From positions 1 to 6,581 of the forward strand of contig JBCDBY010000265.1 in NCBI GenBank assembly GCA_039182715.1: a DNA stretch of 6,581 nucleotides, given 5' to 3'. Of this stretch, positions 3,201 through 6,581 are shown piece after piece (positions within the stretch are counted from its first letter, which is position 1; each line of letters starts with the position of its first letter). A program made the translations under genes and the position numbers. This stretch comes from JBCDBY01 sp039182715 (GTDB lineage Bacteria > Planctomycetota > PLA2). Under the pieces are notes generated by a model that worked only from the letters and a program-made list of their open reading frames with translations, searched no databases and had not been told where the DNA came from.

Positions 3201-6023
3201 GCCGCCGCCACCGCCGCCGCCGCCACCGCCGTCGCCACCCAGCGTGTACGAGTGGGTCACCGGCGTCGGCGTGTAGTTGCCCAGCACGCCGTCTTCGTCG
3301 TCCTGCTGGACGTTCACGCGCACCATCGACCACGGGGCGAGGTCGTTGCGCAGCTGCGCGTTGCCCGTCAGGAAGTCCTGCGTCACCGGACGGCTGTAGC
3401 CGAACAGCGTGACCGCCGAGCCCTCCGGATGGTCGTAGCGAACCGTGCCGCGCGCGCTGCGGCCGATGGCGTTGCCCTCGGAGTCGGTGCGCACGCGCAG
3501 GCTGCCGCTGTCGTTCTGGTCGTATTCGATGACCTCGTTCCCGATGATCACCGCGCCGCGCGGCGGGAAGCCGCTGGAGTCCTCGACCGGAATGGTCGTG
3601 TCGTCCTGCGCGACAGCGCCGGTGAGCGGCGACTGGATGTTCGACGCGCCGACCGAGCGGCCGTCGAGGATCAGCGCCATCTCGCTCGGATGCGCACCGG
3701 CCACCACGATCTGGAAGTGGTAGAAGACGCCGGTCTGCAGGCCGCCGATCTGGGAAAGGTCGTAACGCAGCTCGACCGCGCGCTGGGTCGAGGTGTTGTC
3801 ATTCACCGCGAGGATCAGTGTGTTGTCCTGCGTGAAGAGCGTCACGCGGTTCTGGAAGTCCGCCTGGCCCCAGTCGAAGATCACGCCGCTCTGACTCACG
3901 TCCGACTCGGGACGGAACCAGAACTGGATCGAGAAGGGCTCCACCTCGCCGCTCTCCGTCGTGGAGGGCAGCGCGTCGTCGTTGCGACGGAAGACGAAGC
4001 CGACCGGCAGGCCGGACTCGGCGTAGAAGCCCTCGGTCTGGCCGGAATTGTCGAAGTGCTCGACGAAGACGCGCTCGTCCTCGACGGGCGCGAGATCGAA
4101 GAACAGGCGCTGCGGGTCGAGGCGCAGGTCACCGTTCGTGGTGATCTGCGTATCGCGCGAGCTGGCGTTCTCGAATGCCTTGTCGGTGCGCTGGTCGTTC
4201 TCGTACGGATCCCACGGGAAGTACTTGCCGCCCAGCATGGTCTGCCAGCGCGGGTCCGGGTTCACCTTCGGGTCGATGAAAGTGCCGGTCTTGTTCGGCG
4301 AGGAGGTCCAGTAGCGCGGCGTCAGGTCGCGGCGCAGGCTCTCCTCGAAGTCGCGCTGCGTCTCCCACAGTTTCGCCGTGGTGACCTGCGAGCCGATCTC
4401 GACGACGCGCGTCTCGGAGTGCTTCGCCAGCAGGCGGCCGCCGCGACGGTCGTTGATCGTTGCGCGCGCGCGCAGCGTGTAGACGTCGAAGGTGCGGAAG
4501 GTGACCGGCGCCGTGCCGAAGAAGAGGCCGGCGTCGTTCGAGTTGACCGCATTGCGGAAGATCGCCGACCGCTCACGGCGCGTGATCGTGCGCGACTTGA
4601 GCTCGAGGTCGGTGAGCAGCTGGCGGAGGTCGCGCAGCGTGCGCATCGGGCTGCCGCCCTCGCGCGACTCGATGATCGCGTCGGCGACCTTGCCGGCCGT
4701 CTCGGGCGTGATGTAGCCCCCCTCGACGTTCCGCAGGCGGACACGCAGGTTGGCCATCTGCGCGATCAGCACCTCGCGCGGCGCGGTGTTCACGTTGATC
4801 GGACGGTTCGTGCGGTACTTGATGCGCGCCTGGTTTCCGCGGAATCGGCGGTGCACCTTGCCGAACAGCTCCATCTGGTACTCGGCGCCGCCCTGCGGGT
4901 TGACGTAGTACGCCATCCCGTAGTCCTTGCGGCGCGGACGGATGGTCGAGCCGCGGAAGTTGAAGGTGTCGCGGCGATCCTCCTCGAGGCGCTGCGGGTC
5001 GACGCTCTCCGAGATGCGGATGATGGCGCCGGTGTTGTAGTAGTAGCCGTTGAAGAACTTGAACCGGTCGCCCGTGCTCTCGTCCTTGCGCGGCAGACGC
5101 TGACCCTCGGTCAGGTCCTGGATGTTCGACCAGGTCTGGCCCGTTTCACCCTTCGACCAGACGGTGACGAACGGCTTGACGCGCTGCCAGAAGGCGCGCG
5201 TCAGCACCGGCACCTGCGGGTCGAGTTCGGGCTCGAGGGAGGCGATGTCGCTCACGTCCAGCGACGTCCACGGCGTATACGCGCCGGGGTGGCGGTGCAC
5301 GCTGTAGTAGTGGATGGCCCAGGCGGCGTAGTTCACGCACCACATGCCGACGCTCCACTGCTGCGCCTCGCTGTTGTGCGGGCGCTGCGTCAACAGGCCG
5401 CGCTCGACGCCGGTCAGCTTGCCCGGCTCCTTGCCGGTGTACTTGATGAGTTCGCGGCCGATCTTGACGTAGCCGCGCTCGGGGAAGAGCGAGGTGTCGG
5501 AGAGCGAGATCTCGGTGTCCGACGGATCGAGCTGCTCGGTGAGCATCGCGAGGCCCATCAGGTTGCCGAGCGCGAAGAAGGTCGAACCGTTCAGGTTGAC
5601 CTTGCCGTTCTCGTCCTCGACCTTCACGCCGGCGATGAGACCGTACGGATCCTCGAGGTCGCCCGGCGGCACGCCCAGCGCGTCCGCCATGTCGCGGATG
5701 CTCGGCTGGATCTCCGCCATGTTGTCCATGTACGGATCCGAGTACTTGCCCTGGATCTGGCCGGTGCGGTTCTCGATTTCCGCGCGCTCGCTCGTCTGGA
5801 GCAGGAACGCCTTCTGGAAATTGAGAATCGAATCGACCGTCGACTGGGCGCGACGGCGCGCGTTGTGCACCTCGCTCCGCTCCTGGCCCATGCGCATGCT
5901 GATCGCAAACGGCACGGCAATGACCATCAGCGCCACGAGGCACGTGATCACCGTCAGGAGCGCGATGCCGCGTTCATCCGAACGGGCATCCGGCCGCTGT
6001 TGCATGTTTCGTTCGTAACTCAC
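291..6023 (-). CDS. Giant GspK-like minor pseudopilin with LamG domain, internal repeats and Pro/Gly/Asp stalk
   Basis: This 1910-residue protein is probably a tip-type minor pseudopilin of a type II secretion or pilus-like machine. Residues 17-43 form a prepilin signal: ERG then IALLTV and a hydrophobic helix, cleavage expected after Gly19. Position +5 is Thr24 instead of Glu, as in GspK. GspK hallmarks follow: DENGKVNLN (137-145), a TSLD..DIASLE/FVTVWS segment (253-290), RPINVNTAPREVL (407-419), and a helix-hairpin-helix-like stretch to about 470. Family members usually have about 300-350 residues, so some 1400 are extra: LamG-like domain (about 652-792), Gly11 tract (932-942), unrecognised region (about 953-1166), Pro/Gly/Asp linker (1167-1353), and an unrecognised C-terminal region (1357-1910). 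EF-hand-like loops lie at 1042 and 1417. Four copies of one module start at 169, 808, 1583 and 1667. Cysteines are few (six). The GTG start is chosen for its GGAGG at 7 bases and its 4-base overlap with the upstream stop; an ATG six codons in has no comparable site. The pseudopilin assignment is good; the role as an external adhesin or substrate-binding tip is inference. Confidence 0.88.
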   Translation of the reverse strand: MSYERNMQQRPDARSDERGIALLTVITCLVALMVIAVPFAISMRMGQERSEVHNARRRAQSTVDSILNFQKAFLLQTSERAEIENRTGQIQGKYSDPYMDNMAEIQPSIRDMADALGVPPGDLEDPYGLIAGVKVEDENGKVNLNGSTFFALGNLMGLAMLTEQLDPSDTEISLSDTSLFPERGYVKIGRELIKYTGKEPGKLTGVERGLLTQRPHNSEAQQWSVGMWCVNYAAWAIHYYSVHRHPGAYTPWTSLDVSDIASLEPELDPQVPVLTRAFWQRVKPFVTVWSKGETGQTWSNIQDLTEGQRLPRKDESTGDRFKFFNGYYYNTGAIIRISESVDPQRLEEDRRDTFNFRGSTIRPRRKDYGMAYYVNPQGGAEYQMELFGKVHRRFRGNQARIKYRTNRPINVNTAPREVLIAQMANLRVRLRNVEGGYITPETAGKVADAIIESREGGSPMRTLRDLRQLLTDLELKSRTITRRERSAIFRNAVNSNDAGLFFGTAPVTFRTFDVYTLRARATINDRRGGRLLAKHSETRVVEIGSQVTTAKLWETQRDFEESLRRDLTPRYWTSSPNKTGTFIDPKVNPDPRWQTMLGGKYFPWDPYENDQRTDKAFENASSRDTQITTNGDLRLDPQRLFFDLAPVEDERVFVEHFDNSGQTEGFYAESGLPVGFVFRRNDDALPSTTESGEVEPFSIQFWFRPESDVSQSGVIFDWGQADFQNRVTLFTQDNTLILAVNDNTSTQRAVELRYDLSQIGGLQTGVFYHFQIVVAGAHPSEMALILDGRSVGASNIQSPLTGAVAQDDTTIPVEDSSGFPPRGAVIIGNEVIEYDQNDSGSLRVRTDSEGNAIGRSARGTVRYDHPEGSAVTLFGYSRPVTQDFLTGNAQLRNDLAPWSMVRVNVQQDDEDGVLGNYTPTPVTHSYTLGGDGGGGGGGGGGGEGEDSTTVTITSVPFDTSIEFNNFNFTRYGLSEEDERTNEQIIESFQEEGYALIVYYGGTPNGWVELANGTNDETSPVVEFVRYERSGTSGTALSISRLDSDNDGAEEVPEREEEWEMLLKWVEESEEETVTGYAPIWIMPISIRTTQTNSNDYVNPAEESDRTHWMMQLLNTGSDNQPEWEWVRYSEFITRQGSTYFLGARITNDAQLFELLGSWVTIIENSLTGGGSGGTPSDPGGDNPGDPGGDPGGDPGGDPGGDPGGDPGGPPSAPPPDGPGADPGGGLPPDDAPTPPDSDGPGADPGGGLPPDEGPTPPDPEGPGADPDGGLPDDELPPPTDGEGGGADPDGGLGEDEAPPPTDEEGPGASDPPPSDTGGEAPPSEGPDPSPEDPSPPDVEPPSSVVPDDPVDPGTANVIANYLRFRGVQRFAFGNTNNLVDDWYEVPGDFEASKHRDGSRIIPVGGLYGGPQDVVVNDDDGDGFIDNFGTDFSVWPLPGVFDEVTLVTGDDSDREAGQLSVHHAMKSNDAARLWDDTDNDLEGDEEPWDFDEFTHFVALTREITARFERSEDLSVRQGRDFRDVTRILCLPTGEMPDQPDALTGPFIGRTIEGQVTPSTIDEITTAGDDLRYDMTVSDGVGTEETTISLTTPEGIPDEADVPDAPGILRIGEEMIVYDDVNIEDGAMVFTDCIRGTMRSTPQPHAIGSRAEPLFGIYVGILTSAVDESTNILPVKGVGGFPPTGVVRLEDNEADDAELRLYTLNALTELRMPIAEGVGSGIFVGRYGSLARPFESGTPVFFQPVRTADRFSEFVDNPEIGCFQLSHRFTDAYVKKIWWKQGQMPEFTSVRIVVRLDESVPWNAKAEDVLFLSRDGARSAEAVPEKFTRRMRDATQRLNFLRAMEQPGADNLLGIDKGVQANVVEARIYCIYKPGAYDFDRPEVNAWKQSPIIQALGIEYVQQNRTLSHEDR
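804..1025 (-). repeat. GFPxxGxVxIGxExIxY module, copy 4, divergent (residues 1667-1740)
   Basis: It starts STNILPVKGVGGFPPTGVVRL and keeps the GFPxxGxV element perfectly. The IG-E-I-Y element is replaced by an acidic insertion and LRLYTLNAL, and the ending is FVGRYG...ESGTPVFF. It follows copy 3 after only about 12 residues, so copies 3 and 4 form a near-tandem pair. This is the least conserved copy. Confidence 0.6.
1062..1277 (-). repeat. GFPxxGxVxIGxExIxY module, copy 3 (residues 1583-1654)
   Basis: It reads ETTISLTTPEGIPDE, a short insertion DVPDAPG, ILRIGEEMIVYDD, then FTDCIRGTMRST, PHAIGS and PLFG. The order of elements matches copy 2 (TTI, IG-E-I-Y, RGT, H--G, LFG) but the GFP element is degenerate (GIP) and an Asp-rich loop is inserted. 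Cys1631 sits just before the RG. Confidence 0.75.
1740..1775 (-). other. DxDxDG calcium-binding loop (residues 1417-1428)
   Basis: VVVNDDDGDGFIDNFG gives D1417, D1419, D1421, G1422, I1424 and D1425, the DxDxDGxxD pattern of EF-hand-like and thrombospondin type-3-like Ca2+ loops. The hydrophobic residue at position 8 fits better than in the loop at 1042. A weaker DDTDNDLEGD stretch follows at about 1474-1483. The site lies in the C-terminal region just past the stalk. Confidence 0.6.
2115..2378 (-). repeat. Four 66-bp (22-residue) tandem repeats in the stalk
   Basis: The units begin at residues 1216, 1238, 1260 and 1282, with the pattern (D/E)GPGADPxGGLPxDxxPxPPDx. Units 1 and 2 are nearly identical: their 32-base stretches at 2281-2312 and 2347-2378 differ at one base. 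Units 3 and 4 have drifted (ELPPPTDG, GGGADPDGG). A fifth unit, EGPGASD, starts at 1304 and breaks down. The gradient from near-identical to degenerate suggests step-wise duplication. Confidence 0.87.
2400..2495 (-). repeat. 12-bp tandem repeat encoding (DPGG)n
   Basis: DPGG occurs at residue 1177 and then six times in tandem from 1185 to 1208, with one diverged unit (DNPG) between. On the plus strand the units read ccaccggggtca or ccgcccggatca with synonymous changes, so the repeat has been under selection at the protein level or has had time to drift in third positions. Confidence 0.88.
2865..2900 (-). other. EF-hand-like calcium loop (residues 1042-1053)
   Basis: LDSDNDGAEEVPE places Asp at positions 1, 3 and 5, Gly at 6 and Glu at 12 of a canonical 12-residue loop. 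Position 8 is Glu instead of the usual hydrophobic residue, and strong flanking helices are not evident. It could be a lone Ca2+ site of the type seen in dockerins and secreted adhesins. Confidence 0.5.
3192..3239 (-). repeat. Poly-glycine tract encoded by (GGY/GGN) triplets (residues 929-944)
   Basis: The protein reads GGD, then eleven Gly in a row (932-942), then EGED. In DNA it is a run of gcc/acc triplets on the plus strand (about 3199-3239). It separates the LamG plus copy-2 block from the unrecognised region at 953-1166 and should act as a flexible hinge. Triplet runs of this kind can change length by slippage without a frameshift. Confidence 0.85.
3399..3602 (-). repeat. GFPxxGxVxIGxExIxY module, copy 2 (residues 808-875)
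   Basis: This is the copy closest to the consensus: DTTIPVEDSSGFPPRGAVI, then IGNEVIEYD, then ARGTVRYDHPEGSAVTLFG. It follows directly on the LamG-like domain. Compared with copy 1 it has a longer loop (an SLRVRTDSEGNAIG segment) before the RGT. The ending H--G--V--FG is typical of the full-length form of this module. Confidence 0.8.
3648..4070 (-). other. LamG / concanavalin A-like lectin domain (residues about 652-792)
   Basis: The order of motifs is that of a LamG-type jelly roll. An opening strand FVEHFDNSGQTEGFY is followed by EPFSIQFWFRPESD, where 'fsi.fWfrp' is the strongest signature. SGVIFDWGQADFQNRVTLFT, LILAVND, then GVFYHFQIVV ('W/F-h-i-v') and LILDGRSVG ('l-l-DG--vg') complete it. 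Such domains bind glycans, proteins or Ca2+ in secreted and surface proteins. Which ligand applies here cannot be read from the sequence. Confidence 0.72.
4614..4805 (-). other. GspK INVNTA / helix-hairpin-helix region (residues 407-470)
   Basis: The stretch RPINVNTAPREVLIAQM is the most recognisable GspK signature. It is followed after about 20 residues by ETAGKVADAIIESREGG and RTLRDLRQLL, the second helical repeat that in GspK reads roughly 'a..Iv.aR...pf.sl.dl...l'. In structures of GspK this part belongs to the alpha-domain inserted in the pilin fold. Here a segment of about 115 residues (about 293-406, with FFNGYYYNTGAI and YYVNPQGGAEYQ) separates FVTVWS from INVNTA, which are closer together in ordinary members. 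Confidence 0.8.
5379..5519 (-). repeat. GFPxxGxVxIGxExIxY module, copy 1 (residues 169-215)
   Basis: Key pieces are DTEISLSDTSLFPERGYVKIGRELIKYTG and then LTGVERGLL...H. It aligns with three other stretches of the same protein: TxI-x-V/L, then FP--G-V-IG-E-I-Y, then an RG pair and a His some 10-20 residues later. It lies between the GspK motifs KVNLN and INVNTA, so it is inserted into the GspK core itself. The beta-strand-like alternation suggests a small beta module. Confidence 0.75.
5895..6023 (-). other. Prepilin-type signal and N-terminal transmembrane helix of the GspK-like protein
   Basis: Residues 1-43. A charged leader of 19 residues ends in DERG. The mature end would start IALLTVITCLVALMVIAV, a single uninterrupted hydrophobic helix to about residue 43, followed by RMGQERSEVHNARRRAQ. 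Prepilin peptidases cut after the Gly and methylate the new N-terminus. The usual Glu at +5 is replaced by Thr24. In type II secretion the only pseudopilin that normally lacks this Glu is GspK, which caps the pseudopilus tip, so the substitution supports the assignment. Confidence 0.82.
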
Positions 6024-6581
6024 CGCTCATCCTCCGACGCGCTCGCCGGCGGACGGGCCGACCAGAGCGACGTCTTGATCTTCAGACTCTCACCATTCTC
6101 CGCGCGCAGCCGCAGGCGCACAAGGCGGCTGCGGCTTTCCGCGATCTCGACCTCGCGGACGTCGGCGTCCGGGCGGTCGAAGGCATCCAGCGGTACCGCG
6201 ACCAGGCTCGTGCCGGCCGGCTGCACCGCGGTCTTGACGGTCGCCTCGTGCGCGAAGATCACGCCCGGGGAGACCGGTTTCGTTCGTACGATTTCCAGGG
6301 CGGTCGGCTTCTCCAGCTCGACCTGCAGCACGATCCAGCGCGCGATCGAGGCGGAATCGTTGGCCGTCACCGCCATCTCGAGCTCGGAGCGCGAGACGCG
6401 ATCCCACGCGTAGTCGAGAATCAGGCGCACGCCGGACTCGCTCGAGAAGAAGCCGGGCACGATCTCGTGACCGAGTTCCGCCATGAGCGGCCGGAACATC
6501 GCGCTCTCCCAGAGCGGGCGGCGCGAGCCGACGCGGCCGTCGCGGACGGTCACGCTCCAGTTGGCGGCGACCTCTTCGCGG
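6020..6581 (-). CDS. Beta-rich protein of unknown family, C-terminal fragment (5' end outside window)
   Basis: The frame is open to the window edge, with REEVAANWSVTV preceding an internal GTG at 6553, so 187 codons are visible and the true start is outside. The visible part has a segment RRPLWESAMFRPLMAELG, then FSSESGVRLILDYAW, then alternating beta-like stretches (WIVLQVELEKP, TSLVAVPLDAF, SRLVRLRLRAENG, LKIKTSLWSARPP), and an acidic polar tail, SASEDER. The W-x-x-x-Q-V-x-L-x-K-P start and the SR-VRLR end recall discoidin/F5-8C-like beta-sandwiches, but this is a weak resemblance. Because it sits directly before a gspK-like gene with a 4-base overlap, the position often held by gspJ, it may instead be a minor pseudopilin. 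The N-terminus that would show this is missing. No transmembrane segment is visible in this part. Confidence 0.75.
   Translation of the reverse strand, partial: REEVAANWSVTVRDGRVGSRRPLWESAMFRPLMAELGHEIVPGFFSSESGVRLILDYAWDRVSRSELEMAVTANDSASIARWIVLQVELEKPTALEIVRTKPVSPGVIFAHEATVKTAVQPAGTSLVAVPLDAFDRPDADVREVEIAESRSRLVRLRLRAENGESLKIKTSLWSARPPASASEDER
6030..6035 (-). promoter_or_regulatory. Shine-Dalgarno (GGAGGA) that decides the GTG start of the large gene
   Basis: On the minus strand GGAGG (6035-6031) ends 7 bases before the GTG at 6023-6021, which is close to ideal. The site lies inside the last codons of the upstream gene, whose TGA shares bases with the GTG (GTGA, 6023-6020). The arrangement suggests translational coupling. 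An ATG overlapping the end of the SD (from 6030) is out of frame, and the in-frame ATG at 6005-6003 lacks a similar site. Confidence 0.85.

Noticed and set aside
5146..5943. Minus-strand 265-residue frame inside the large gene
   Set aside because: It is a shifted shadow of the GspK-like N-terminal region, with Arg/Ala-rich composition and no motif. The overlapping frame carries the GspK signatures.
273..6413. A 2046-codon plus-strand open frame covering the whole large gene on the opposite strand
   Set aside because: Over 291-6023 its codons are exact reverse complements of the minus-strand codons, so it stays open merely because the real gene has no TTA, CTA or TCA codons, which are rare at this GC content. 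The translated product is Arg/Val/Ala-rich, low in complexity and without domains, while the minus frame has clear motifs.

Overview
The window is a high-GC bacterial segment (roughly two-thirds G+C by eye) in which every supportable gene reads on the minus strand. One very large gene fills almost all of it. The prepilin-type signal, the GspK motifs, the LamG domain and the DxDxDG loops suggest a Gram-negative bacterium with a type II secretion or type IV pilus-like apparatus. Planctomycetota, Myxococcota or related deltaproteobacterial lineages are my inference. No marker gene in the window fixes the taxonomy.

In transcription order (right to left): (1) at 6581-6020 is the C-terminal part of a beta-rich protein that begins outside the window. 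Its stop overlaps the next start by 4 bases. (2) 6023-291 is a 1910-residue protein with a type IV prepilin-like N-terminus lacking Glu+5 and the GspK hallmarks DENGKVNLN and RPINVNTAPREVL. About 1400 further residues follow: a LamG-like domain, poly-Gly and Pro/Gly/Asp linkers, EF-hand-like calcium loops, and four dispersed copies of a module with the consensus TTIxVxDxxGFPxxGxVxIGxExIxY. (3) 270-239 is a clear rho-independent terminator 20 bases past the stop. (4) 224-1 is the N-terminal part of a secreted coiled-coil protein that leaves the window on the left.

Inferred picture: genes 1 and 2 are translationally coupled in one operon. The big product would be processed like a minor pseudopilin and sit at the tip of a pseudopilus. 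Its extra domains (LamG, repeat modules, calcium loops, flexible stalk) would be displayed outside as a possible adhesive or substrate-recruiting tip. The most notable points are the size and modularity of this GspK-like protein and its four internal copies of a module whose pattern resembles one I know from phage tail and virion proteins. There are no tRNAs, rRNAs, CRISPR arrays, insertion sequences or plus-strand genes that I can support.
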